Below, in pieces: positions 1 through 8,988 of a stretch of 64,000 bases of DNA; position 1 is the first letter of the stretch; every line of letters begins with the position of its first letter. This stretch comes from Streptomyces formicae. GTDB taxonomy: Bacteria; Actinomycetota; Actinomycetes; Streptomycetales; Streptomycetaceae. The notes under the pieces were generated by a model that was given only the letters and a program-made list of their open reading frames with translations, was not told the DNA's origin and searched no databases. The translations under genes were made by a program, and so were the position numbers. The DNA lies in the NCBI RefSeq assembly GCF_002556545.1, contig NZ_CP022685.1, forward strand, positions 9,030,001 through 9,094,000. Reading direction: 5' to 3'.

Positions 1-16
1 CAAGGAGCTGGTGTAG
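1..16 (+). CDS. 3' end of an upstream gene (partial)
   Basis: Only the last four codons (K-E-L-V) and a TAG stop are inside the window. The stop touches the ATG of the next gene with no gap, and AAGGAG at 2-7 doubles as that gene's ribosome binding site, so the two are translationally coupled. In actinomycetes, Cys-lacking SCPx-type thiolases are often preceded by a DUF35 OB-fold partner, which is a reasonable guess here but cannot be seen. Confidence 0.4.
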
Positions 17-1096
17 ATGGCGCCCCGCAAGCCGTCCGTGATGCGGCCCGCCCGCGAGGTGGCGATCGTCGCCTTCGGGCAGACCCGGCACCAGCGGTCC
101 ACCGACGAGCTCTCCGAGGTGGAGATGCTCATGCCGGTGCTGCACGAGGTCCTCGCCGCCACCGGCCTGAAGACCAGCGACATCGGCTTCACCTGCTCGG
201 GCTCGTCCGACTACCTGGCGGGGCGGGCCTTCTCCTTCACGATGGCCCTCGACGGAGTGGGCGCCTGGCCGCCGATCTCCGAGTCGCACGTCGAGATGGA
301 CGGCGCCTGGGCGCTGTACGAGGCGTGGACGAAACTCCAGACCGGCGAGGCGGACACCGCGCTCGTGTACTCCTACGGGAAGTCGTCGCCCGGCTCCGTG
401 CGCGACGTCCTGACCCGGCAGCTCGACCCGTACTACGTGGCCCCGCTCTGGCCCGACGCCGTGGCGCTCGCCGCGCTCCAGGCGCAGGCGCTCATCGACG
501 CGGGCGACACCGACGAGCCCGCACTCGCCGGGATCGCCACGCGCAGCCGGGCATCGGCCGACGCCAACCCCCATGCGCAACGCGGCAGTTCGGCCGGTCA
601 GGGAGACTACGCCGTACGACCCCTGCGCAGGGGCGACTGCCCGCCGGTCGGCGACGGGGCCGCCGCGGTGATCCTGGCCGCCGGGGACCGCGCGCGTGAC
701 CTGTGCGAGCGGCCCGCCTGGATCCGGGGCATCGACCACCGCATCGAGGCGCACGCGCTCGGCGTCCGCGACCTGACCGAATCGCCCTCGACACGTCTCG
801 CCGCCGAGCGGGCGGGCGTCTTCGAACGGCCCGTGGACACCGCCGAGTTGCACGCGCCCTTCACCTCCCAGGAGGTCGTCCTGCGCAAGGCCCTCGCACT
901 CGGCGACGACGTCGAGGTGAACCCCTCGGGCGGCGCGCTCGCCGCCAACCCCGTCATGGCCGCGGGCCTCATCCGGCTCGGCGAGACCGCCGCCCGCATC
1001 CACCGGGGCGCGTCGGACAGGGCCGTCGCGCACGCCACGTCAGGTCCCTGTCTCCAGCAGAACCTCGTCGCCGTCCTCGAAGGAGACGCGTCATGA
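17..1096 (+). CDS. Thiolase-fold protein, SCPx/lipid-transfer type
   Basis: A 359-residue thiolase-superfamily protein of the sterol-carrier/lipid-transfer branch. The N-terminal VAIVAFGQTRH strand and the C-terminal NPSGGALAANPVMAAGLIR block match the two halves of the thiolase fold. The usual nucleophile motif is not obvious (FTCSGSSDYLAG lies in that area) and the C-terminal CxG motif is not preserved, so it need not be an acetyl-CoA acetyltransferase. Relatives with this pattern work with a second thiolase-like subunit and a DUF35 protein, for example in retro-aldol steps of steroid side-chain breakdown. AAGGAG at 2-7 supports the ATG. The stop overlaps the start of the next gene (ATGA). 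Confidence 0.85.
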   Translation: MAPRKPSVMRPAREVAIVAFGQTRHQRSTDELSEVEMLMPVLHEVLAATGLKTSDIGFTCSGSSDYLAGRAFSFTMALDGVGAWPPISESHVEMDGAWALYEAWTKLQTGEADTALVYSYGKSSPGSVRDVLTRQLDPYYVAPLWPDAVALAALQAQALIDAGDTDEPALAGIATRSRASADANPHAQRGSSAGQGDYAVRPLRRGDCPPVGDGAAAVILAAGDRARDLCERPAWIRGIDHRIEAHALGVRDLTESPSTRLAAERAGVFERPVDTAELHAPFTSQEVVLRKALALGDDVEVNPSGGALAANPVMAAGLIRLGETAARIHRGASDRAVAHATSGPCLQQNLVAVLEGDAS

Positions 1097-2268
1097 GTGA
1101 GGTGGGCAAGGAGCCGGTCGCCGTCGTCGGCATCGGCCAGACCAAGCACGTCGCCGCACGGCGGGACGTGTCCATCGCGGGACTCGTCCGCGAGGCCGCC
1201 CAACGTGCCCTGGCCGACGCCGAGTTGACCTGGGTCGACATCGACGCCGTGGTCATCGGCAAGGCGCCCGACTTCTTCGAGGGCGTCATGATGCCGGAGC
1301 TGTACCTCGCCGACGCGCTCGGCGCGGTCGGCAAACCCATGCTGCGCGTGCACACCGCGGGTTCCGTCGGCGGCTCCACCGCGCTCGTCGCCGCGAACCT
1401 CGTCGCGGGCCGCGTCCACGGCACCGTCCTGACCCTCGCCTTCGAAAAGCAGTCGGAATCCAACGCGATGTGGGGGCTCTCGCTGCCCATCCCGTTCCAG
1501 CAGCCGCTCCTCGCGGGCGCGGGCGGCTTCTTCGCCCCGCACGTACGCGCCTACATGAGGCGCACCGGAGCCCCCGACTCGGTCGGCTCCCTCGTCGCGT
1601 ACAAGGACCGGCGCAACGCCCTGAAGAACCCCTACGCGCACCTCCACGAGCGGGACATCACCCTGGAGAAGGTCCAGGCGTCGCCGATGCTCTGGGACCC
1701 GATCCGCTACTCGGAGACCTGCCCGTCCTCCGACGGCGCCTGCGCGATGGTCCTCACCGACCGCGCGGGCGCGGCCCGTGCGCCCCGGCCGCCCGCCTGG
1801 ATGCACGGCGGCGCGATGCGCAGCGAGCCCACGCTCTTCGCGGGCAAGGACTTCGTGTCGCCCCAGGCGGGCAAGGACTGCGCGGCCGACGTCTACCGGC
1901 AGGCGGGCATCGCGGATCCGCGCAGGGAGATCGACGCCGTCGAGATGTACGTGCCGTTCTCCTGGTACGAGCCGATGTGGCTGGAGAACCTGGGCTTCGC
2001 CGCGGAGGGCGAGGGCTGGAAGCTCACCGAGTCCGGCGTGACGGAGCTCGAGGGCGATCTCCCGGTGAACATGTCGGGCGGCGTCCTGTCCACCAACCCG
2101 ATCGGCGCGTCCGGCATGATCCGCTTCGCCGAAGCGGCACTCCAGGTGCGCGGGCAGGCGGGCGAACACCAAGTGGAGGGCGCCCGCAGGGCACTTGGCC
2201 ACGCCTACGGAGGCGGCTCCCAGTTCTTCTCCATGTGGCTCGTCGGAGCCGAGCCGCCCACCACCTGA
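1093..2268 (+). CDS. Thiolase-fold protein, probable Ltp2-like aldolase or partner subunit
   Basis: 391 residues, starting at the ATG that overlaps the previous stop by four bases; AGGAGACG lies just upstream. The motifs are of the SCPx-thiolase family: VAVVGIGQTKH at the N terminus, NMSGGVLSTNPIGASGM and GHAYGGGSQF near the C terminus. Where classical thiolases carry the nucleophilic Cys, this protein reads HTAGSVGGS, so the Cys is absent. Known Cys-lacking relatives such as mycobacterial Ltp2 are aldolases acting with a DUF35 partner. Tight coupling with the preceding thiolase-like gene suggests a hetero-oligomer. The substrate cannot be told from sequence; an acyl-CoA is likely. Confidence 0.87.
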   Translation: MSEVGKEPVAVVGIGQTKHVAARRDVSIAGLVREAAQRALADAELTWVDIDAVVIGKAPDFFEGVMMPELYLADALGAVGKPMLRVHTAGSVGGSTALVAANLVAGRVHGTVLTLAFEKQSESNAMWGLSLPIPFQQPLLAGAGGFFAPHVRAYMRRTGAPDSVGSLVAYKDRRNALKNPYAHLHERDITLEKVQASPMLWDPIRYSETCPSSDGACAMVLTDRAGAARAPRPPAWMHGGAMRSEPTLFAGKDFVSPQAGKDCAADVYRQAGIADPRREIDAVEMYVPFSWYEPMWLENLGFAAEGEGWKLTESGVTELEGDLPVNMSGGVLSTNPIGASGMIRFAEAALQVRGQAGEHQVEGARRALGHAYGGGSQFFSMWLVGAEPPTT

Positions 2269-2375
2269 ACGGCCGTGCGCGCGGGACGGGCGGCGGCCTT
2301 GTCGCCGCGGCCTGTCCGGCACCCGAAGCGAAAGCTAGGCTGGCGCCGGACGACGCACTCGGGAGGAGCACGGAC

Positions 2376-2618
2376 GTGGCCGAAAGCACCACTCAGCAGC
2401 ACCCGTTCATGGGCTGGGACAAGCCCCAGCTCGACCTCAGCACGGCCGACTGGCGATCGAGCAGCGAAGGGCGCGGGGACGTGGAGATCGCCTTCGTCGA
2501 AGGGTTCGTCGCGATGCGCAACGGGGGGCGGCCGGAGAGCCCGTCCCTGATCTTCACCCCCGCGGAGTGGGGGGCGTTCGTCCACGGGGCACGTGCGGGC
2601 GAGTTCGACCTGACGTAG
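2376..2618 (+). CDS. DUF397 domain protein
   Basis: An 80-residue protein with a GTG start behind GGGAGGAG (2361-2368). It has the DUF397 pattern: an aromatic-rich start (STADWRSSSEG), a central VEIAFVEGFVAMRNGG strand pair and a terminal FTPAEWGAFVHGARAGEFDL block. DUF397 proteins are small and very numerous in Streptomyces. They usually sit beside XRE-type regulators and are thought to form regulator-antagonist pairs related to BldB/WhiJ systems. No XRE gene adjoins this one, so it is an orphan copy. Function is unknown. Confidence 0.85.
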   Translation: MAESTTQQHPFMGWDKPQLDLSTADWRSSSEGRGDVEIAFVEGFVAMRNGGRPESPSLIFTPAEWGAFVHGARAGEFDLT

Positions 2619-2660
2619 CGCTGCGCGCGGCTCGGTCGTCTGCGGGCCCGTCGTGGCTGG

Positions 2661-2731
2661 TCGCGCAGTTCCCCGCGCCCCTGGACAGCACCGGGGCTCG
2701 TGCCCCGTCAGGGGCGCGGGGAACTGCGCGA
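2661..2731. repeat. Long perfect inverted repeat, probable bidirectional terminator
   Basis: Two perfectly complementary 22-base arms (2661-2682 and 2710-2731, core GCAGTTCCCCGCGCCCCT) flank a smaller inner stem (CGGGGC-TCGT-GCCCCG). This GTTCCCCGCGCCCCT palindrome is, from memory, a recurrent intergenic element of Streptomyces genomes. Its position just after the DUF397 stop fits transcription termination, although there is no T tract. Confidence 0.75.
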
Positions 2732-2827
2732 TCAGCCCCCACCCACCTGCGCCGAAGGATACGGCCGGGAGCCTCCGGGGGCCGGGGCCCGCTCAGGGGA
2801 ACGCCGCGCGACACGTACCATGGGCGC

Positions 2828-3328
2828 ATGTCCTTCCTCCGCCGCCGCAGCGCCGCCACACCCGCGGGCCCGGACTTCGATGTCCTGGCCATGGATCCCG
2901 GTGACTGGCCCGGCAACCTCGGCGCGGGCCTGCTGCCCGCACCCGACGGCAGCTGCCAGGGCGTCTTCCTGCGCTACGACCTGTTCGGCGGGCGCGGGCC
3001 CGCGATGATCATCGGCAACCTTCCCGAGGGGTCCCCGGCCCGGGAGATCGCCGACGGAGAGGTGCCCTTCGAGGTCGCGCAGCTGCTGATCGCCCTGGAG
3101 AACGACGAGGAGATCACGGTCGTCTCCTCGGAGGACATGCCGGTGATGCAGGGGGACAACCTCCTCATCGTGCGCCGTCTGAAGCTGTCGGAGAGCCGGA
3201 TCTCCTGTGTGCAGTTCGACCGCAGTGACAACGTCCTCGTGACGATCGCCGCCTGGGACAGGCCGATCACCGACGACCTCTACGCGCTCCTGAAGCCGCT
3301 GCCCGCGGAGCTCTTCCAGCAGGGCTGA
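2828..3328 (+). CDS. Conserved hypothetical protein (166 aa)
   Basis: A soluble 166-residue acidic protein starting MSFLRRRS at the ATG at 2828. It has no signal peptide and no membrane segment. An alpha/beta pattern runs throughout (for example QGVFLRYDLFGG, EEITVVSSEDMPVMQ, RISCVQFDRSDNVLVTIAAW). I know similar uncharacterised proteins of this length in Streptomyces but cannot assign a function. It stands alone, bounded by a palindrome upstream and a strong terminator downstream. Confidence 0.75.
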   Translation: MSFLRRRSAATPAGPDFDVLAMDPGDWPGNLGAGLLPAPDGSCQGVFLRYDLFGGRGPAMIIGNLPEGSPAREIADGEVPFEVAQLLIALENDEEITVVSSEDMPVMQGDNLLIVRRLKLSESRISCVQFDRSDNVLVTIAAWDRPITDDLYALLKPLPAELFQQG

Positions 3329-3365
3329 CAGCAGGGCCGACAGCAGCGCCCGCCACATTCGTCCA

Positions 3366-3403
3366 AGCGCCGCCCTGTTCCGTCCAAGGAACGGGGCGGC
3401 GCT
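3366..3403 (+). terminator. Rho-independent-type hairpin
   Basis: AGCGCCGCCCTGTTCC pairs with GGAACGGGGCGGCGCT (one T-G wobble) around a 6-base loop and is followed by CTGTCTT. It lies about 40 bases after the preceding stop and isolates that gene from the GH95 gene. Confidence 0.8.
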
Positions 3404-3445
3404 CTGTCTTGCCAGCCAGTCATCGGACTTTTAACGTGACCGGTC

Positions 3446-5830
3446 ATGACTCAGGGGATGACGCGAAGGACCACGATGAAGTCCGCGCTGGGCGGGGCAG
3501 CCGCCGTAGCGGCGGGCGGAGGCGGGCTCGCAGGCGCCGTCGCGGGCAGCGCGGAGGCGGCGGAAGGTGGGGGATCACCCAGAGAGCCATCCGATGAATC
3601 TCTGCTCTGGTATCGGATGCCCGCCGCCGACTGGGAGCGCGAGGCCCTCCCCATCGGCAATGGAGCCCTGGGCGCCATGGTCTTCGGAACCCTCGCCACC
3701 GAGCGGCTCCAGTTCAACGAGAAGACCCTGTGGACGGGCGGTCCTGGCTCCCGGGAGGGCTACGACTTCGGCAACTGGCGCGCGGCGCGGCCCGGCGCGC
3801 TCGACGCCGTCCGCGCGGAGCTCGACGAGAAGGGCAGGCTCGCCCCCGACGCGGTCGCGGGCGAGCTCGGTCAGGCCCGGCGCGGCTACGGGGCGCACCA
3901 GACGTTCGGGGACCTGCGCATCGACGTGCCGGGGACGCCGGACGCGCCGGACGGCTCGTACCGTCGGAGCCTCGATCTGGGTCAGGGCCTCGCCACGGTC
4001 GTCTATCGCCGTCAACAGGTGCTCCACCGCAGGGAGTTCTTCGCCTCGTACCCGGACGGCGTGATCGTCGGCAAGCTCTCCGCGGCGCGCGCCGCACAGG
4101 TCACCTGCACCCTGCGGTACACCTCGCCGCGCGCCGATTCCACGGCGCGGGCCGCCGGGGACCGGATCACCGTGCGCGGCCAACTCGCGGACAACGGGCT
4201 CGTGTTCGAGGCCCAGATCCGGATCGCGCACCGGGGCGGCACCCGCACCGCGCACGCCGACGGGAGCGTCACGGTGACCGGCGCCGACCACGTCTGGTTC
4301 GTCCTCGCCGCGGGCACCGCGTACGCCGACACCTATCCCGACTACCGGGGCGACGACCCGCACGCCGCCCTCACCCGTACCGTCGACGCGGCAGTCGCCC
4401 AGGGCCACGACGCCCTGCGCGCCCGCCACCTGCGCGATCACCGTGCCCTCTTCGACCGCGTCACCCTCGACATCCGTCAGGCCCTGCCCGCCGACGTCCC
4501 GACCGACCAGCTCCTCAAGCAGTACGCGGGAGGAACGAGCGCCGCCGACCGGGCCCTGGAGGCGCTTTTCTTCCAGTACGGCCGCTATCTGCTCATCGCC
4601 TCGTCGCGCGCGGGGTCGCTGCCCGCCAACCTCCAGGGCGTGTGGAACAACAGCACCACGCCTCCCTGGTCGGCGGACTACCACACCAACATCAACCTCC
4701 AGATGAACTACTGGCTCGCCGAGGCGGCCAACCTGCCGGAGACCACCGCTCCGTACGACCGGTTCGTCGAGGCCCTGCGCGCGCCGGGGCGCCGCACGGC
4801 CAAGGAGATGTTCGGCAGCCGGGGCTGGGTCGTGCACAACGAGACCAATCCGTACGGCTTCACCGGCGTGCACGACTGGTCGACCGCCTTCTGGTTCCCC
4901 GAGGCCGCGGCCTGGCTGACCGCGCAGCTCTACGAGCACTACCGCTTCGGCAGCTCCACGGACTACCTGCGCTCCACCGCGTACCCCGCGATGAAGGAGG
5001 CCGCCGAGTTCTGGCTCGACAACCTGCGCACCGACCCGCGCGACGGCACGCTCGTCGTCACGCCGAGCTACTCGCCCGAGCACGGCGACTTCTCGGCGGG
5101 CGGCGCCATGGCCCAGCAGATCGTCCACGACCTGCTCACCAACACGCTGGAGGCGGCCCGCACGCTCGGCGAGTCACGGGCGTTCCGCGTCGAGCTGGAG
5201 CAGGCCCTCGACGCGCTCGACCCGGGCCTGCGCGTCGGCTCCTGGGGGCAGCTCCAGGAGTGGAAGGCGGACGTGGACGACAAGAACGACGACCACCGGC
5301 ACGTCTCCCACCTCTACGCCCTGCACCCCGGACGCCAGATCGAGCCGGGCAGCCGGTGGGCCGACGCGGCGAAGGTCTCCCTGACGGCGCGCGGCGACGG
5401 CGGCACCGGCTGGTCCAAGGCGTGGAAGATCAACTTCTGGGCACGCCTGCGCGACGGCGACCACGCGCACAAGATGCTCGGCGAACAGCTCACGTTCTCG
5501 ACCCTGCCCAACCTCTGGGACACCCACCCGCCGTTCCAGATCGACGGCAACTTCGGCGCGACCTCCGGCATCGTGGAGATGCTGCTCCAGAGCCAGCACG
5601 ACGTCATCGAGGTACTGCCCGCGCTGCCCGCGGGGTGGCCCGAAGGAGCGGTGCGCGGCCTCAGGGCGCGCGGCGGCGCCACCGTCGACATCGAGTGGTC
5701 GGCGGGGCGGGCCAGCCGCATCGTCGTGCGGGCGACGCGCACCCGTGAACTCACCGTGCGCAGCGACCTGTTGAGCGGTGGGAGGCGCACGTTCAAGGCG
5801 CGGGCCGGGCAGCGGTACGTCTTCGTGTGA
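3446..5830 (+). CDS. Tat-exported glycoside hydrolase family 95, alpha-L-fucosidase
   Basis: A 794-residue secreted enzyme. The N terminus has a twin-arginine signal (TRRTTMKSAL, then an Ala/Gly-rich stretch, cleavage probably near residues 37-40). Mature sequence opens with the GH95 hallmark LWYRMPAADWEREALPIGNG. Residues corresponding to the catalytic set of Bifidobacterium AfcA are present: the Asn pair N415/N417 in YHTNINLQMNYW, Glu at about 545 in PSYSPEHG, and Asp at about 700 in FQIDGNFG. GH95 enzymes are inverting alpha-1,2-L-fucosidases, with some alpha-L-galactosidases, acting on plant or mucin glycans. The start is uncertain: ATG at 3446, 3458 or 3476 all keep the Tat motif or part of it, and none has an ideal ribosome binding site. 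A convergent AraC regulator follows. Confidence 0.93.
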   Translation: MTQGMTRRTTMKSALGGAAAVAAGGGGLAGAVAGSAEAAEGGGSPREPSDESLLWYRMPAADWEREALPIGNGALGAMVFGTLATERLQFNEKTLWTGGPGSREGYDFGNWRAARPGALDAVRAELDEKGRLAPDAVAGELGQARRGYGAHQTFGDLRIDVPGTPDAPDGSYRRSLDLGQGLATVVYRRQQVLHRREFFASYPDGVIVGKLSAARAAQVTCTLRYTSPRADSTARAAGDRITVRGQLADNGLVFEAQIRIAHRGGTRTAHADGSVTVTGADHVWFVLAAGTAYADTYPDYRGDDPHAALTRTVDAAVAQGHDALRARHLRDHRALFDRVTLDIRQALPADVPTDQLLKQYAGGTSAADRALEALFFQYGRYLLIASSRAGSLPANLQGVWNNSTTPPWSADYHTNINLQMNYWLAEAANLPETTAPYDRFVEALRAPGRRTAKEMFGSRGWVVHNETNPYGFTGVHDWSTAFWFPEAAAWLTAQLYEHYRFGSSTDYLRSTAYPAMKEAAEFWLDNLRTDPRDGTLVVTPSYSPEHGDFSAGGAMAQQIVHDLLTNTLEAARTLGESRAFRVELEQALDALDPGLRVGSWGQLQEWKADVDDKNDDHRHVSHLYALHPGRQIEPGSRWADAAKVSLTARGDGGTGWSKAWKINFWARLRDGDHAHKMLGEQLTFSTLPNLWDTHPPFQIDGNFGATSGIVEMLLQSQHDVIEVLPALPAGWPEGAVRGLRARGGATVDIEWSAGRASRIVVRATRTRELTVRSDLLSGGRRTFKARAGQRYVFV

Positions 5831-5838
5831 CCGGGAGA

Positions 5839-5870
5839 TGGTCCTCGGCTCCGTGCGAAGCCGAGGACCA
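5839..5870. terminator. Hairpin between convergent GH95 and AraC genes
   Basis: TGGTCCTCGGCT pairs perfectly with AGCCGAGGACCA across an 8-base loop, directly after the GH95 stop. It is well placed to end transcription from both sides. Confidence 0.8.
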
Positions 5871-5939
5871 GGCTCCCCCCTCTGGTGCCCTCCCATCGTG
5901 CCGCGCTCCGGCCGCCGCGAGTTGGCGATGCGCGCGGTG

Positions 5940-6902
5940 TTACTTGTCGTTGCGCGCAGACCGTCCCGGAGGCGGCGTGCCCTGCGGCGCCGTCCGGCGC
6001 AGTTCCCTGGGAGAGACCCCGTACGCGGCGCGGAACGCCCTGCTGAAGTCCGCGGGGCGCAGGAGCCCCCACCGGGCGGCGACGACGCTGATGGGGCGGT
6101 GCCGCAGCCTGGGATCGAGGAGATCGGCGTGGCAGCGCGCCAGGCGCCGTCGGCGGATCGAGGCCGCCACCGTCTCGCCCTGCTGATGGAAGAGCGAGTG
6201 CAGGGAGCGCAGGGAGATGTGGTGGTGGGTCGCGACGGCCGCGGGTGTCAGCTCCGGATCGCCGAGGTTGTGGTCGATGAAGGCGTTGACGCGCGACAGC
6301 ATGGCCTGTCGGCGGGTGTCGGCCGGCAGCTCCTCGTACGCGCCGAGGTGCTGGGCCAGACCGGCTGCCGCCAGGTCGAGGGTCACCGTGCCGAGCCGGT
6401 CCAGCTCACCGGGGGCGCAGTCGGGGCCGAAGGTGTGCAGCGAGGAGACGAACCGGGCGAGGATCGCTCCCATGCCGGTGCGGACCGACAGGGGCCTGGC
6501 GAGGAGCTGGCGCACTCTGTTCACCGGCAACGGCAGTTCGTCGTTGGGCAGTTGAATGATGACCACCTCGGTGTTGCGCCCTCGGTCGGGCACCTCGCCC
6601 TCGAACGGCTGCGAGAGGTCGAAGAGCACCATGTCGCCGAAGACGAGCCCCGAGTCCTGGCGCCGCTGGCTGATCCACAGCGGGCTGCCGGACACGAACG
6701 TCAGCTGATACGTGCCCGGGTCGGATCGCCGGACGTCCGCCCAGGTCCGGCTCAGATGCGCGGGCGGGCTGCTGAACGCGGCCACCCGCACGGAACCGAG
6801 GTCGGTCAGGGTGAGGGGCGCGAGCTCGCGGGAGACCAGCTCGCTCCAGAACGGAAGCTGATCCCGCGTAGGCAGATCCTTGTTCGACGTGCTCAGCCAC
6901 AT
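5940..6902 (-). CDS. AraC-family transcriptional regulator with AraC-binding-like domain
   Basis: A 320-residue protein. The N-terminal half is the AraC-binding-like sensor domain common in actinomycete regulators (FWSELVSRELAPLTL, then beta strands such as YQLTFVSGSPLWISQRR). The C-terminal hundred residues carry two helix-turn-helix motifs with the AraC signature (ISVVAARWGLLRPADFSRAFRAAYG followed by SPRELR). It is read towards the GH95 gene and away from nothing obvious, so its target is unclear; the fucosidase is a possible but unproven one. The ATG at 6902 is followed by a normal N terminus for this family. Confidence 0.9.
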   Translation of the reverse strand: MWLSTSNKDLPTRDQLPFWSELVSRELAPLTLTDLGSVRVAAFSSPPAHLSRTWADVRRSDPGTYQLTFVSGSPLWISQRRQDSGLVFGDMVLFDLSQPFEGEVPDRGRNTEVVIIQLPNDELPLPVNRVRQLLARPLSVRTGMGAILARFVSSLHTFGPDCAPGELDRLGTVTLDLAAAGLAQHLGAYEELPADTRRQAMLSRVNAFIDHNLGDPELTPAAVATHHHISLRSLHSLFHQQGETVAASIRRRRLARCHADLLDPRLRHRPISVVAARWGLLRPADFSRAFRAAYGVSPRELRRTAPQGTPPPGRSARNDK

Positions 6903-6933
6903 GTCCGCACCTCCTGGTGGAGTCCGACATGCG

Positions 6934-6971
6934 CCGGATCCGGGCCCGCCCCCACGCGGACCCGGACCCGG
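6934..6971 (-). terminator. Hairpin downstream of the amidase gene
   Basis: CCGGATCCGGGCCCGC and GCGGACCCGGACCCGG form a 16-bp stem with two non-Watson-Crick positions and a 6-base loop. It lies between the amidase stop and the AraC start, so it can end the amidase transcript. Confidence 0.6.
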
Positions 6972-6996
6972 CCTTCACGGCGGCTCTGCGGTGGTG

Positions 6997-8988
6997 CTAC
7001 GAACCCGACCGCACCACCCGCACATCGGCGGCCCGCACGTACCCGACGCGGTGCCCGTACTGAATGACGTAGTACATGTCCTTGCCGCGCACCACCCTGT
7101 GCGGCGCGGTGTCGAACGTCGGCGAGTAGAAGTACTCGCCCGGCACCTTGTCACCGATCACGTACCGCTGGCCCGCCAGGATCTTGTACGGCAGCGGCGA
7201 GACCGTCTGCACGGGGACGCCCGCCGGGTACGCCTCCTTCTCCGGGTAGGCGCGGCCGTACACGGGAACCTCGGTGGCGCCCTCCTTCGGCGTCACCACG
7301 TACCCCTTGGCGTCGACGGCCGTGGGCTGCTTCTTCGGGTTCTTGAACCACGCCTTCTGGCCCAGGTACCAGACGGCCGTCCAGTCGCCCTGGCGGTCGG
7401 CGACCGCGTACTGCTGGCCGGTCGAGAGCCGCGGCCCCGTGTCGTTCACGTCGAGCGTGGAGTCCTGGCCGCCAGGCCGCTTGCCGATGTCCTTGATCAG
7501 CGGAGCGTCGTCACGCGGCTCGGTGTGGACGCGGACCGCGGTCGAACCGTGCGGCACGCACGTCTCACCGGGCTTGACGCAGCCCGTGTACTCCGGCCGG
7601 TTCTTGGCGTAATCGGGCGCCACCGTGACCAGGCCGCCGTTCGGGCCCGCGGTGCGGTGGAACGGCTTGCCGAGCAGCGTGAAGTAGTGCTGCCAGTCCC
7701 AGTACGGGCCAGGGTCCGTGTGCATCCCCGGGATCGACGACGTGACGGTGCCCTGCACGTTGTCGTGGCCGAGGATGTGCTGCCGGTCCAGCGGGATGTC
7801 GTACTTCTTCGCGAGGTACTTCACCAGGCGGGCCGACGAGCGGTACATGGCCTCCGTGTACCAGGTGTCGGGCGCGGTGAGGAAGCCCTCGTGCTCCAGG
7901 CCGATCGACTTGGAGTTCACGTACCAGTTGCCCGCGTGCCAGGCGACGTCCTTGGCCTTCACGTGCTGGGCGATGTGCCCGTCGGTGGAGCGCAGCGTGT
8001 ACTGCCACGACACGTACGTCGGGTCCTGCACCAGATTCAGGACGCCCTCCCAGCGGCCCTCGGTGTCGTGGATGACGATCGTGTCGATGCTCTGCGACTT
8101 CGGCCGGTCCGACAGGTCGTGGTTGCCGTAGTCCGGGTTGCCCTGGGGGTCCTTGAACTCCTCGTACGGCGCGGGGATCCACTCGCAGGAGACGGTCCTC
8201 GGGCACTCGGTCTCACCCGCGGCGGCCTTGCGCAGCCCCATGCGCCGCAGTTGCGCGGGGTCGGTCCGCAGCCCCCGGTCGGCCGAGAGCGTGACGCGCT
8301 GGCCGGAGTCCGTGACGCGGTGCTCGCCGTCGCGCATGACGGCGAACACGTCATTGGCGTACGACGCGGCGGTGGCTCGGTCGTCCGCACCGGAGAAGCG
8401 GGCGATGGCGCCGTACCAGTCGGCGGGGTCGGCGCTCAGCGGCTTGCCGAGCTCCCGCTGGGCCGCGGCGAGCAGCGCGGCGCCGCCCTCGACGTTGGCG
8501 GCGGCATCCGTGCGCAGTTGCGCGGCCGAGCGGCCGGTGAGTTCGGCGGCGCGGGGCAACGTCTTGAGCCTGGCGGGGAGTTGGGAGTCCGCGGGGACCT
8601 TCGTCTTCGGCGGGAGCGCCGGGCGCGAGGTGTCGCCGCGCGGGTCCTCCTTGCCCTCGCCGTGGTGCGGGGCCTCGGCGATGGCGGTCCTGGCGTCGGT
8701 CAGGTGCATGGGGCCGTAGCCGCCGGTCACGCTGGCCGCGCCGCCGTGCGCGTCCCAGCGTGACTGGAGGTACGAGACGCCGAGCAGCACGCTCTGGGGA
8801 ACGTGGTACTCGGCGGCGGCGGACGCGAAGGCGTCCTGCAGCCCTGCTGCGGGCGCCTGTTCGGGGGCGCTCGCCGAAGGGGCGGCGCCGAGCAGCGGAA
8901 TCAGCAGGCCGGCCGACGCGAGGGCGCCCACCGTCCTGACGGTTCGTCTGCGCGCGTACGAGGTAGGGGCGGTGTCGGATCCTCGCAA
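6997..8988 (-). CDS. Secreted N-acetylmuramoyl-L-alanine amidase
   Basis: A 663-residue exported cell-wall hydrolase. The N terminus has an arginine-rich region and hydrophobic core (TVGALASAGLLIPLLG, then A-rich cleavage region). Residues of about 50-230 resemble a helical lysozyme/transglycosylase-like repeat region (QSVLLGVSYLQSRWDAHGG, GYGPMHLTDARTA). The centre is an Amidase_2/PGRP domain with the expected zinc ligands: IDTIVIHDTEG, HILGHDNVQG and MHTDPGPYWDW. The last 200 residues read as SH3-like segments. The family cleaves the amide between muramic acid and the stem peptide. The ATG at 8988 gives a sensible signal sequence. Likely role: peptidoglycan turnover. Confidence 0.92.
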   Translation of the reverse strand: MRGSDTAPTSYARRRTVRTVGALASAGLLIPLLGAAPSASAPEQAPAAGLQDAFASAAAEYHVPQSVLLGVSYLQSRWDAHGGAASVTGGYGPMHLTDARTAIAEAPHHGEGKEDPRGDTSRPALPPKTKVPADSQLPARLKTLPRAAELTGRSAAQLRTDAAANVEGGAALLAAAQRELGKPLSADPADWYGAIARFSGADDRATAASYANDVFAVMRDGEHRVTDSGQRVTLSADRGLRTDPAQLRRMGLRKAAAGETECPRTVSCEWIPAPYEEFKDPQGNPDYGNHDLSDRPKSQSIDTIVIHDTEGRWEGVLNLVQDPTYVSWQYTLRSTDGHIAQHVKAKDVAWHAGNWYVNSKSIGLEHEGFLTAPDTWYTEAMYRSSARLVKYLAKKYDIPLDRQHILGHDNVQGTVTSSIPGMHTDPGPYWDWQHYFTLLGKPFHRTAGPNGGLVTVAPDYAKNRPEYTGCVKPGETCVPHGSTAVRVHTEPRDDAPLIKDIGKRPGGQDSTLDVNDTGPRLSTGQQYAVADRQGDWTAVWYLGQKAWFKNPKKQPTAVDAKGYVVTPKEGATEVPVYGRAYPEKEAYPAGVPVQTVSPLPYKILAGQRYVIGDKVPGEYFYSPTFDTAPHRVVRGKDMYYVIQYGHRVGYVRAADVRVVRSGS

